A stretch of 64,000 bases of DNA, from positions 1 through 64,000 of the forward strand of contig VZTI01004346.1 in NCBI GenBank assembly GCA_013397865.1, read 5' to 3'. The notes below the pieces were generated by a model. That model searched no databases and was not told where the DNA came from. It worked only from the letters and a program-made list of their open reading frames with translations. This stretch comes from Struthidea cinerea. Its lineage: Eukaryota > Chordata > Aves > Passeriformes > Corcoracidae. The position numbers were made by a program, and so were the translations under genes. Below, in pieces: positions 36,413 to 49,007 of this stretch (position 1 is its first letter; every line of letters starts with the position of its first letter).

Positions 36413-39400
36413 TTGCCTATCCCACTCAGGATTAAATACAAACCTGGCAAAAAGCTGCTCACAACTCCTTCAAAAATTCTGCCATTACAGGCATAAAAAA
36501 GTGGAAATGGAGGAGTTTTGAGTCAGGAAGTATGGTATCTGCAGATCTGTAAGGTATAAAATATCAGCGGGGGAGGAACAAGAATTTTCCTAATAACACT
36601 GTATGACTCACGTACTTAAGAGCACCATCTTACAGTGGACAGCAGCTTATTGTTCAGAATTCATTAGACATGGTGAACTGGTTGCTACATCCTTTTTTTT
36701 GCTGCTAGCTTCACATCTCTCCCTTTCAGTGTTTTTAGCTGTGCAACGCTTTGCCTCTGACCATTGACAGGTTGCACTTTTTAAAATCTCACTTTTTAAA
36801 ATATTGGATATGAGATTGTTTCTTTTTCCAGAAGAGGTTTGGCTATTCTGAAAAGCACCCTTTTGTGACCAGGAGAAAATATAATGCAGTGAGGAAAGGA
36901 AAGGTAATCATTTTGTCTTTTTTTTCCTTTGTTCACAAAGTAACAGAAACTCAGGACTGAAAGCACCTCCCTTGTTATTTCAGAAGCAATATTATGAAAA
37001 TGGATCCCCTTTCTACAAGCACTAACTGGCTTTCATTGAATGATTTCCAGCAATGATTGTAAATCCATGCATAAATGCTTGTGGCAACTGTGGACTTCTA
37101 CTTTTTAGACTCCCAAATGTAAATATGTTGCCATAATGCACATTATGCTACTGCCAGATGTTAAATGACATTGCTTTTGTTATTACATTCACTCCCCTGT
37201 TTGTTTCCTCTGGTTTGGAAAGATACAGACTTTTGAAAAATCCCATTTTCATGTAATTCAAGGCTCCTTGTAGTCACAGTATGGCTTCTTTGTCCTCACA
37301 AACTGCTTCATAAATATGCACGGACAAAAGCAATAAACCTGCTTAAAAATGATATAGCGGCTTGTTTTTTAGGTATTCTCATAAAAAGAGCTTCACTTAC
37401 ACAAATGCTCTGAACCAAGAGCTTAGCTGTTAATTGTGACACTGCATGCAAGAATAATAGACAGATTCAAAGAGACAAATTAAAACAGAAATTCTACATG
37501 ATAAACTATTCTGCTAAGTCCTGTCATGAATCATGACCGTAACCTTTCTGAAAAATTTTTTGCCAACATGGGACTGAATGTAAATATTTAACAATGCCCA
37601 TGAATCTGAACTTCAAAATTAATTATGGTAATCCAGAATTTCTTGAAGTAATATTTTTTCAATTCAGAAGTAGCAGCAAATTTTGGATGACAATATGGAA
37701 AAACAACTGTTTTCTATCCAGGAGAGAGATAATAACACTGGATTCCCTGCCCGTGTGAATAGCTTCATCCCTCTTCCATAAAGGGAGAAATGTCAATCCT
37801 GATCCCTTTAGAGCACAGCATCAAAATTCAGGCCCAAAACTCAGGAAACAGAGCACCAGGAACTTTTCTTTGCCCACCACAAGCTACAGCTGCTGCACAC
37901 AGTTCACTTTGCTGCTTTGAAGCTTTGGGCAAAAATGAGCATTGGAAGCATGAGTGGCATATGAAGAGGTCACAGTTTTTTAAACTCTGAGAAACCATTA
38001 ATTTACCAAATCAATACATTCAATGACTTATAAGTGCACTTTCTTACCCATTTGAATGAGATTAACGTTGTTTGCAAAACTGAAATATTTGAACTGCTCG
38101 GGCCAGGCATTTCACAGAGCTCACCAAATTGGTGCTCAGGAATGTGGGTAAGAACAGTTCACCTGCACATCTGAGAGGATAGCTGCTGAACAGCAGTGTG
38201 TTCAGCGGGAACAGACGTTTGGGGATATAATCCCTTCACTGAAACAGGATTTCTGATTCTGTCTTAAACATAACTTTAGTGGGAGATGAAGCAGAAAGTC
38301 TTCTATCACACTACCTCCAAACTGGTATTTCTCCTGACTCCGCAGTAGAAAACCCTCAGCTTGTCTGGACCATCTCTCTGTCCTCAATTCTGTCACTCAA
38401 ACCTCAAGTTGAAAAAAAAAAAAAAAAAAGAGAGAGAGAGAGAGAAAAGGAATTTAAATTCACAACAAATGGAAACTACAGTTTAAGGCAGAATTATTCC
38501 TCATCTATTACTAGAAGGCACTAATTAATAAAACAAATTCTTTTTATTCTTATGCACAGACATGTGTACAAGTAGTCAGATAAATAAGTTCTGCCAATTT
38601 CTATAGTAAGATGGATCTAGAAAGCAGGATAATTCCTCTGATTTACTGACAGCAGATAACCCAATATGAGCAGGAGAAGGCAGGAAATGCCACTACTAAA
38701 TATCTCTGTGGAAATAGAAACTGTTCAGCTAGAATAAACTCCCACAATAATCCTAAATAGAGATTTGCTCCCAGAGTTTTTATTCCCCAGTGAACATAAG
38801 TAAATGTGTATGTGTGTTTATGAGGAAAGGCCATGCATTTCTTCAGCAATAGATAAGTTAGAATGTGCTGTTTGAAATGTCTGCAAAATAGGATGCTGAA
38901 CAAAATCATGGTCACATAAGAGGCAAAGGACTTGCAGAAAGCACTTTATTATTTACAAGTGCCTATTGTAATTTTTCCAGGAATTTTTTATTCATTTTGT
39001 AACTTTCTTTACCTCTAAAAGGTGTTTTCTACACAGGACCAGACTCTATACTGTTTTAAGACATGTAACATGAGGCTAGAATCTAACTGACTTGTTTATG
39101 CTACTTTCGTTGCCAACAAGGAGGAAAAAAGGATTCTCTCTGGAAATCTACATTGCAATGGAGTCAATTCATCATAATTTTGAGGTTAAGCATTCGTGGA
39201 ATAGATTTGTTGATGTTCTTTATGAGTACATTTAATCCTTTTTAATGACTCGTTTCTTATTCTGTTAATAGCTTCGCCAATCAAATGTTTTAATCAAAAT
39301 CAGTGTCTATTGTTAGATGGGTAGAAGACCAAAAGCTTTGGGTTTTAATTTTTTTTCATACTAGGGCATACTTTATTGTTGAGAGTCCATCATCCAGCTG

Positions 39401-40455
39401 GCTTTTCTTCCTTTCACTTAGGGGTTTATGCAAAAGAGGAAATAATAATATCTCCAGTCTGCATCCAAGAAAGGTTAGTCACTCACCCTCTATTAATGTT
39501 GTGTTAATCATAACAGATTTCTGACACTTTGAAGAACTCTTCCTTGGGATCTCACAAGAAGTTTTTTTCTCCTTCTCTTTACCCAGGGTTTTTAACCCTG
39601 GTGAGAGGCAGCTGCAGGTTCTTCTTCAAGTCCGTTTCAGAGCACAAATATGAGTGCTGGTGTTTTATGTCTTGCTGAGGACTCCAAACTTTTGGTTATT
39701 TGAGGCGACTTAGAAAGAGAAAAACTGACTGATCACAGCAGGTTAAAACTAGTTTGCCAAGACCTGGCTAAATTGCTTTATTCATTTGACTCCAGGACAA
39801 CCAACATAGCTGTCATTTTCCTGAGAAGAGAGGTACCTTCATCCGGATTAGAGCTAAGCACTTAAGCTCTGAGTGACATGCACCTGTAAATTCAACATAT
39901 TTAGGAGGAGAAGACTTCCACTCCTGCTTTAATAAGCCCATTCAAATTCAGTCTTCTTTCTTTATGCATATTAGATTGCTTTTCCAGACCACTGCTGACA
40001 CTCAGTGCTGGACTGCCTCATTCTAAATCCCCTTTGTGGTATAATTGGATTTTCAGTGCTTGGATGTTGCTCCAATGAAAATCATTAGAAGCTGGTTCTC
40101 ATTTTTAACTAGCTGTTCTCATTATCAACTACCCAATTAGGCTTTTGATAACCCTATTTGACATCTTATTGCATGCTTGAAAAGCTCATTTTCCTTAAAC
40201 TTTGGCTGTTTACAGTAATTTTCTTGATGTTTTGTCTTGAACAACAAGTAAGCATGAAGATCAAGAGAGATCAGAATCAATCAAAGCTTCTTCCCTGTAT
40301 TAATAAGCTTGCTCAAAACCGAGATGCTCAGTTTGTTACCTCATAAAACTCTTATTTGAGTGCTTCATCACTATTCAAGAACATGTAAATTAAATAAATA
40401 ATATTGTCATCTTTGTATTGTTCTGACCTCATATCACGTTAAGGCTAAACATAAA
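36413..40455. other. Non-coding AT-rich stretch
   Basis: Only the A/GA simple repeat at 38412-38444 stands out. At 38202-38524 open frames exist on both strands, but neither has a convincing pair of splice sites. Confidence 0.5.
38412..38444. repeat. A18 followed by (GA)n
   Basis: Eighteen A, then about seven GA units. Simple repeat. Confidence 0.9.
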
Positions 40456-40572
40456 ATCATGGACTCGCTAAGGCTGGAAAGGAAAGGTTATCGAGTTCAG
40501 CCACTAACCCAGCACTGCCAAGTCCACCACTAAACCATGTCCCTCAGTGCCATATCTACACGTTGTTTAAAT

Positions 40573-40839
40573 CTCTTCAGGAAAGGTGACTCTACCACTG
40601 CCCTGGGCAGCCTGTGCCAGAGCTTAACAACCATATTCTTCCAATATCTGACCTAAACCTCCCATAGCACAGCTTGTGTCCATTTCCTCTTGTCCTACCA
40701 CTTAGNCTCTACAGGAAAGGTGACTCTACCACTGCCCTGGGCAGCCTGTGCCAGAGCTTAACAACCATATTCTTCCAATATCTGACCTAAACCTCCCATA
40801 GCACAGCTTGTGTCCATTTCCTCTTGTCCTACCACTTAG
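40573..40839. repeat. 133-base direct duplication flanking a single N
   Basis: 40573-40705 and 40707-40839 are identical except for one base (TTCAG versus TACAG near the start). The only undetermined base, 40706, lies exactly between them. This is probably an unmerged overlap at a closed gap rather than biology. Confidence 0.9.
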
Positions 40840-41860
40840 TAGTTTGGACAAGAAATGAACACTCACGTAATTACAGCCTCCTGTCAGGGAGCCGTGGAGA
40901 GCCACAAGGTCCCCCCAAGCCTCCTTTTCTCCAGGCTGAGCCCACCCGCAGCTGCTCCTGGAGCTCCAAACCCTTTCCCAGCTCCATTCCCTTCCCTGGA
41001 CATGCTCCAGCCCCTCAATGTCCTTCTTGCCATGAAGGGCCCAGAGCTGCCCCCAGGATCCGAGGTGTGGCCTCAGCAGTGCCAGCACAGGGACGGTCAC
41101 TGCCCTGGCCCTGCTGCCACCCCATGGCTGGGACAGCCCAGGTGCCATTGGCCTTCTTGGCCACCTGGGCACACCTGGGCTCGTGTTCAGCTGCTCTCAC
41201 CAGCACCCCCAGGGCCTTTTCCAGCTTTCCAGCCACTCTTCCCCCAGCTTGGAGCTGCAGGGGGTTGAAGGGATGCAAGGGCAGGACCCAGCACGTCCCC
41301 TGGTTGTACCTCACCCCACTGGCCTCATCCCATGGATCCAGCCTGTCCAGATCCCTGTGCAGAGCCCTCCTGCCCTCCAGCAGATCCACACTCCCACCCA
41401 GCTCGGTGCTGTCAGACACTGACTGAGGGAGCCCTCGATCCCCTCATCCAGGCCTTTGATGAAGATGCTAAACAGGCCTGGCCCCAGCACTGATCCCATG
41501 GGAACCCCACTGGTTCCCAGCCCCAGCTGGATGTCCCTCCGTTCCCCAGCACTCCCCGGCCCTGCCATCAGCCGGTTCTTCCCCCAGAGAACAGGGTCCT
41601 GTCCGTGAGCAGCCAGTTTCTCCAGGAGATGCTGTGGGAGAAGGTGTCAAAGGCCTTGTAAAGCCCAGGTAGCCACATCCCCAGCCTTTCCCTCACCCAC
41701 TGAGCCGGTTACCTTGTCACGGGAGGGATCAGGTTGGTCAGGCAGGACCCGCATCTCCTAAACCCAGGCTGGTGGGCCTGAGCCCCTGCTTGTCCTCTAC
41801 CTGTTGCTGGTGGCACTCAAGGCCTCCAGGGCCTCCCTGGCACTGAGGGCGGGTGACAGG

Positions 41861-41890
41861 CCTGTAATTCCCCGGCCTGTAATTCCCCGG
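41861..41890. repeat. 15-base tandem duplication inside CR1
   Basis: CCTGTAATTCCCCGG is present twice in a row (41861-41875 and 41876-41890). CR1 relatives normally have it once. Confidence 0.85.
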
Positions 41891-42060
41891 GTCCTTTTTC
41901 CAGTCCTACTTGTAGATTGTCATCATGTTTGCCAACCTCCAGTTAACTGAAGCCTCCCTGGTTAACCAGGACAGATTAAAAAGGATGGAAAGTCACTTGG
42001 CGAGCTCTTTTGCCAGCTCCTTCAGCACCCTTATGGGGATCCTATCCAGCCCCATATGGT

Positions 42061-43525
42061 CACTATGATATATAGCATTTACTAATAACATTCTTTGGGG
42101 AGGAAAAAAAACCTAACACGTTTTTGCATAATGTTTTCAAGGGTATTCAGTCATATCTCTGGTGTTGCAGCAGAGAATTACAGGCAGTTGGTGGACTGGA
42201 GCAGAGTCTCAAAATATGGCAGAGGAGAGATTTAACCCTCCAGTCAGTCACATGAAATTCTCTCTGTCAGTGTAACTTTTATATTGCATCACAGGCTAAA
42301 AAACAAGAAAAGCAGCTTTCAAGTTTGTCAAAAAGATTAGTTCTTAGGATACTTCTTGAACCTTCCAGAAACTGACTCACAACCACAAATAAAAAGCTGT
42401 GGAGTTTTCCAGACTCAAAATAACTAAAAGCCAGTTTATTGACAACCCATTATGTGGACTTTCTAGATGGGTTTTCTCCATGGTAATTTCTCCTTCCACT
42501 GACACCTTTAACAAAGGTTCAGCTGTAAGGGACATTTTGTTTTAACACCTGAAGCATCATGTACAAGTCCCCAGTGGAGGTTCAACAGAAAAATCCTTGC
42601 TTAAACATCAGTCTCAGTGATGCTTGCTCTGATCTCTCTCCTTGTATAACTCCCTAATTTTTCCCTCTGCCAAAACCAACTGAACTACCTAACAAAGATA
42701 AAAAGAGGTTACCAATTGAACCAGCAAGTTCCAAATATGACCTACAAGTATGACTTCAAAGCTCTTAATCATGCAGAACAAAACAAAATCCTGTCGCCTT
42801 CAAAGTGAAGCTCCTCTCTGTTGTTCATATTACTGAAGTCTCTGGTGAGAAAGGAACCTCTGCAGTGTAGCTCCAGCTAAGGCATAATATTAAGACCAAT
42901 TTCTGATTATAGAAGGTGTATTATATGAAGCCGGAATCCCTCTGAATTTCTAGTAAATACATTTTCATATATACTAAGAGAGACCATCAGTGTTATATTA
43001 AATTTCATACATATATTTACATAATAACTTTCATTTTCTGAGTAAATAATGAAAATTACTCCTCCCATGATCCAAATGTATCTGTATCTGTACATCTTGC
43101 AGGAAAAAGGCAAGTGACTGTTTAGGGTTCTTCATAGCAATCCCTCCTCACAGCCCATTTTCATTCTTTTGCTGCATAAATTGTGGGCAAAAGTTTCAAA
43201 AATTGTTGCCTATTAGCTGATATATTCCTGAAATTTATTCTGTTTTTACTGCTGTAATCAGCAAATCAAACAGATGGAGAAAATATATTTTGAGACTCAT
43301 GTCAAATTAAAATAACCACAACTTTCATGGCTCAGCACAAGTTGAATTCACAATTGAAAAGACACTTAATTTCTCTAGGATCTTTCTGAAGGAGTTAGCT
43401 ATTTAGACTTGAAGCAAAACAATCTGTTCACCAGAAGAACATATTATAGTCTAAAAGGGAGTTGAGCTGAGCAAGACATAATTCAGAAGCTCTTTTACTC
43501 CTCATGGTGGGGTTGTATCACTTAC
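42061..43525. other. Non-coding AT-rich stretch
   Basis: Nothing recognisable. Confidence 0.5.
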
Positions 43526-43608
43526 AGGAGTTGTATTGTCCTGGTGTTTTTCATCTGTTTTTCCATCAGCTGACATATGTTGATGTTTCTGATCTGGGTT
43601 TAGTTTCA
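43526..43608 (-). CDS. Candidate internal exon (speculative)
   Basis: On the minus strand a T-rich tract ending AACTTTTTCAG precedes the segment and CCT/GTAAGTGAT follows it; both are strong splice matches. One of three frames is open: two bases, then 27 codons ending in phase 0. The peptide is hydrophilic, with KLNPDQKHQHMSADGKTDEK. At 83 bases an open frame is weak evidence of coding. It could be a non-coding RNA exon or chance. No family is recognised. Confidence 0.22.
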
Positions 43609-46600
43609 CTGAAAAAGTTAAAAAAATATTCTTGTTAATTGTAGCTCTCTGTGAGAGTAAGCATCCATCACTAAACTTTAAATTCAACACTGCAAGTTCC
43701 TGTTTAAAAATAACGAACTCAAAATTTAAGGGAATTGGAAAAGCCATCTGAGTTACTTTGTGCACATCTGGGTTGCACTTGCTTAGCTTCTTTTTTTTAA
43801 CTGAAGACATTAACAACACAGAAACTTCACATTTTTGTTATTTAAAATTCAAGAAGCAATAATCCTAGAAGATGTGACTTTAGAAAACTGTTACCAGGGT
43901 CACAGTACAGTCATGAGAAGTGGCAGCACTGAAACTGTGGGTGTGGGTGCTCCCAACACAAAAGAGCTGGGAAGAACAGAGCTTCAAAGGCAGGCAGTGA
44001 TGAAACAGGGTGTTGCATTCTCAGTGGTGTTAAAAACAAAGCAACAAAACAAATTCTGACCAGCTTTCTTCTATAAGGTTTTCTACTCTGGAAGAATTCA
44101 CTCAATTAATTACCTCATGACTGCTATAATTAAAAATAAACATTCAAAAACCAAAAAAAAGTCAGTACTATGAATAGCATTAATTTAGAGAGATTTTTAA
44201 TGATGCCACTTACTGGGCAAAAAATATTCCAATGGATTTGCAATATACAGTTGGGAAATTCCGGTAAAAATGAAAACCTTTGCAGCCTTCATAAACTGAA
44301 AGCCATGAACACATATCACATGCATCAGAAAGGGGTGGCTTTTGAACTGGAGCCAGGCTAAAACAGCATTTCAGAGAGGTGAAAGAAACCATTTCCTGCA
44401 GAGATTAAGACCACAGAAACTAAATCTCGACCCTGATCTGACTGTCAGCCCTCATTTAACAAGTAACCAGCAAGTTTTCTACTTCAGTGAAACATTTCCA
44501 TTCTAGTACTTTTGCTGTTTTTCATGGCCCTGCTGCCCTTTGTGACTGTAGCCTATAAAGCTGCAGATAAAAGATTTAATCAGAAAGTTCTCTGAAACCA
44601 GCTGCCTGACACACAAAGTATTTCCGTTTCAAATGAACTGTTACAAATAAGTATTTGATTTTAATAAAGTATTTATTAAAGGTTAATTGCTAGCTGGTAA
44701 AAGGACTTGCTTTGGTCAGTGGGAAAGAAATATGAACCTAATCAATCTACTCTTATCTATGAGTTAAACATGTCATAAAACCTTAAAGTCCTTTTAAATG
44801 TTTATTTTTTTTTTGTTTAGTGCTAACACTTGGAAATAAAAGGATAATCTTTAATTCTTTGGATAGGCCTCACAACAATGCTCACTGAGATTATATCATA
44901 TGACCTTAATACAGACGTGGCACAGAACAGGCCCAGCAGAAAACTCATTGAAAGTTGAAAAAAGTCTCTAAAATAACCACGAAAGTTGACTTTTGTTCTC
45001 TCTGAGATGTATGAAAAACCACAATTCATCAAAGGCAAAATGCGATACCCATATTCATTTTTTCTCGCAGTGCCAGAACGGACAGAAATGTTTACATTTT
45101 CTTAATGAAATTAGCAACTATGAATAACTGGCTCTTGGGATTTTGTCACTGAAAAGTATTAATTTCACAGTTCCTACATAAAGTACATCCTGGAATGCCT
45201 GTGCAGCTAATCAAGACAGATTCCAACACCCAGAAGTAGTATCAGAGTCCCTGAAAATTTGAGTTTTCTTTCTCTTGTTCCCCTAGTACCTTCTTTTCTG
45301 CAGAAAATGTTTTTCTAGTAAATAGGTAAAAAACTAAAAGAAGAAAAAAGAAAAAGAATAAAAAGCTCTTCTCAGTATCCCAAAAACACACGTTACTTTG
45401 TAATTTTGTCCCCTTCTCTTTCTCACAGGCTTTCCTGTAATCCAGGTGAAAGCAACTTGCTCTTTTATGACAGACTCAAGCACAGACTCCCAACTGGGTT
45501 GTTTCTGAAGCCACCTGGGTCTGTATCCATATGAAACAACTCTGTAAATTCTCTTGCATGACAAATTCACCACCAGAAGACTTGCAATTAGAAATCTTGT
45601 AGGTGTCCTGATTTAAGATGGAAGGCAACAATATGATCCTAGACTTCTTCAGTGGAGCTGAGCATTGATTCTTCTCCCTTTGCAGGTTCTTGAATGATTC
45701 ATTCCCTGCAGGGAAGGGAGGAAGAATAAGATGAATATGCTCCTTCTTGCGGGAGGATGGAGCACCATAAGTAGTTCACCCTTCACATAATTTAATATTG
45801 AATGAAAATCTGGCAAAATTTTTGTACTCGTGCAAATTGTGACTATTATAACAAAGCAAATAAGGTTGAAAAAGTGATGCAAATGCCAGTCATCCTACAT
45901 GGCAGCACAGGGTGACATTCTCTGTGTGATTAACCAAAGACACACAACAGCCACACAGAAATGTGAGCTCAGATTCGCAACAAGTGCTTTTGTGACAGTG
46001 GCTGGGGTCTTGATTAAAGAAAACCACTGAAGTATTCCTGTAGAAGCCTTCAGCTTGGACATTTTGCACCCACATTCCTAAAGGATGCAGAACTCTCCTG
46101 AAGAGGATGGTTACTTGCCAGGGGCATGTTTCCTACTGGTGGAAGAGCTGCTGCATCACCAGCTGCCCCAACAATTCCTTTTGATTTCTATATCGTTAGA
46201 TCCCCCAGCAATATTATCAATGAGATCTTCAGACGTGCTTGAAAAGTTTGGTTCTTTTGTTCTGCCAATAAAGATGGTAAAGTTTGCCCTATAATGGGGT
46301 TATTTGTAGAGTGTGGATAGCTGAAATCAGTTGGTCCTACTGGGACTACTCAATGTTCATGCTCCAGTATTAAACCTACATTAAGTTATATTAACATCTT
46401 TCTGAAAGCCAAGCCCTGTGAAAGCTTCTTGGTTTTGGAATTTTTACAACAAGGCACTTTAAATTGTTAGACTATTCTGAAAGTCTGAACCTCATGCTGA
46501 ATAAAGCAAATCAGAATGAGATACCTGGTAATTCAAAGAGGGCAAAAAGGAAAAAGAGATTAAGATCACTGGAATTTTCTCTATTAAATATCCTGGGCAC

Positions 46601-48931
46601 TTACATTACAAGCAGAAAAATTCAACACTCCCCACAAAAAGGAGGAGCAAACAAGAGAACTGTTCTTGTATTTTAAGTATTATTAATTCCTTCTTCTTTC
46701 AAACAAAGAGGGAGGGGAAAAAGGGATCTTTCCAGAGATCTTACAGCCTCCTTTTCCATTTAATAAGGTCAGCTAAATAACTTTGTGTCTTGCAAACCAC
46801 AGAATCTACTGGAAGTGCTGACTAAGACCTGTGATTCACGTGTTGAGAAAACAGAGGTCACCGATGGCCACCTGCAAGAAAGAGCATTAAGCAGCCAATG
46901 ACTAAAACCCCAGTGCACGTTTCCATCTGTGTTCCATTCAGCACCCAGTCCTTATCACTTATTCCCTTTAATGTTCCTCTCCCCTGCTTTTGCTGCAAAG
47001 CTGCCTTTTTGCATCATGTCTTGCCCTCCTGTTCCGACAATTAACAGCCACTGCTAATTGCACTCAGTTGCAGGTCATTTTGCTACTGTCCCTTGAAGGG
47101 AGCTGGCTAAGACCCTTCTGTCAGTCAGATTTCTCCTACACTCATCCTTTAGCCTTTATACAACTGTGGGGGTGGGGAGGGGAATTAAAAAGATTACTTG
47201 CTTCTTAACTGCTAAACGATAAGGAAAACATTTCTCAATGAAAAGGTTGTATTTCCAAAATACCTCACTTGCCTTCCAAATTCTCTTCTACCAATCCAAA
47301 TTTTCTAATTTTTAAATTGTCAAGAACAGAGTATTTTTAAAAAGCAGTGACAGATATTCTGCCTATTAAAAGTATCACAATGAACAATATCATAAGGACA
47401 GATTGCATTTAATTAGCAAAAAAAATTGAAATAAATTAATCTGTGTTAAAATTTTATTCTGAAGGAAATAAAACCACCAATTCTTTTGAAATAAATTCAC
47501 TCCTAGCCTCCCATTAAAAAAAAACACAAAACTCTAGTATGTATAACAATGTATTAATATTTTGACAAGGGTGGATAAATGATAAAAAAAGGGGGAACAG
47601 TTTTAAACCACAGGTTCTTAAATTTGATGACTCTATAAGTAGGACTTCCTGACAATTTCATGGTCCTTTTTTCTGGTCACACTAAGAATAAGAATGAATT
47701 CTGTTAAGCTGTAAGGTTTGGGGTTAGGCCTTTTTCAGTACTGGATCAGGCATGGAGAGTTCAGCCAAAAAGCATGGAGAAAGCATAGCAGTAAATTAAA
47801 AATTAAATAGAAATTCACTTCTTACACCTGTTCTACAAAGGAAAGTTTTCTGAATCATTAGGATTAGCATCCATTCATAAAGCTTGACAAGGAAATAATT
47901 GCTTTAACATTTTCTGTATTTTATTATTTAGATCAGTTTAAATACTTCTGTTGAACCCTAATGTCATGACAGCCTTACGACCAATCTCTCTTTTAAAAGA
48001 TTTTAAAGATGATCAAGAGCTAAAGGTCATGGAGGATTGCTGTAAAAGCCTGAAATGCATACTTCTAATATTCCCTAGCCTATGATAATAACTTAGACAC
48101 ATAAAATGAGCCACAAACTTTGTTAAAAGACCATTCAGTGGTCAGACACCACCACTTTTGAGGGAGGCATGCTGTTCTTCCCACAGGTAAAAGCATCCAG
48201 ACAGATTGAAACAAACCAGTCTTAACCCTGTATTTTATATTCTTGTTCAATAAAACAGGAGAACAACTGGTAATCCCATTAATCATAATCGTGAGGCCAT
48301 ACATGTCAGAGGTCAACCCAAATAATTCTGTAAACAGGGGTTTCTTTCCTTCTAGTCTCCCCCTCCTTCCTGTTACTCTGCTCTAGGGTTGTTTTCTTCC
48401 CGAAGCACATCTCCTTCTCTCCTCCTCCCTTGCTCAAGCCCTCACGCTGTGCTCTGGACTGACAGATTTGCTCTTGTCTCTTTGGCACAGATAGAAAAGT
48501 TTTGTTACTGGCGCTGCCAGACTGTGCAGCTTTTGGCAGTGCTGTTTCCCAGCCCATACCATATGCAGCTCTCTGGGGACTGAAGGTGGGGCAAGAAAAG
48601 GCTGTGCTTGGCTTTGTTCACAGAGTGGGGATGACTTATTCTTTGCACACCTAGACGTGACCTCCTGCCCTGTTTCAGGAGTGAAAGAAGAGTGTGCGGT
48701 TTTCATGATTCATACAAAGAAAAGGTCCAAGGTTCTTCTCAGAGGAAAATTTGGTTGCACTGATCCTGCTGCAAAGAAGAAACCATCACTCTCTATGATC
48801 CATTTTCTTTTAGCTGGAAAGGCATTCAGACTAAAGGCAGGCGGTGAAAGGAAAGATTTGCTTTTGAATTCGTCTTGGGCTCCAAATCATCAGCTGGTGC
48901 TCTTTTAAACCACTTATCAAAATGAAACATG

Positions 48932-48943
48932 CCCCCCCCCACA

Positions 48944-49005
<62 letters not shown>
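48932..49005. repeat. C9, short spacer, then A60 homopolymer
   Basis: Nine C (48932-48940), ACAAT, then an uninterrupted run of 60 A (48946-49005), then CCACAAACACACAGAC. The string AATAAA overlaps the start of the A run. Such a pure run is unusually long. Confidence 0.9.

Positions 49006-49007
<2 letters not shown>

Larger units (their letters stand above)
40456..42060 (-). mobile_element. CR1 LINE retrotransposon, long but decayed, with assembly scar
   Basis: This is a GC-rich block in AT-rich surroundings. On the minus strand the 5' part (about 41650-42060) contains CR1 sequence upstream of the RT core. A GVPMGSVLGP motif lies at 41479-41508; the equivalent in the copy at 4199-5309 is GVPQGSVLGP. 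The FADD-equivalent position reads like VSDS, so the catalytic acidic pair is lost, and several frameshifts interrupt the frame. The 3' region runs to about 40456, where a degraded terminal repeat remains. A 15-base tandem duplication is at 41861-41890. A near-identical 133-base block occurs twice (40573-40705 and 40707-40839) around one N; without it the element would read continuously. At least 1.4 kb of CR1 is represented, so it is 5'-truncated but longer than the copy at 4199. Confidence 0.88.

Noticed and set aside
40824..41426. Plus-strand open frame of 200 codons
   Set aside because: It is antisense to the decayed CR1 element and has no protein motif.
46160..46288. Minus-strand exon-like segment with a protein-like peptide
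   Set aside because: Joining it in phase to the next exon-like segment at about 45420-45555 creates a stop codon at the junction, and its acceptor is weak.
48657..49005. Possible processed retrocopy: open frame, AATAAA and A60
   Set aside because: AATAAA touches the A run instead of lying 10-30 bases before it, no target duplication is seen, and bird CR1 rarely makes such copies. Slippage is simpler.
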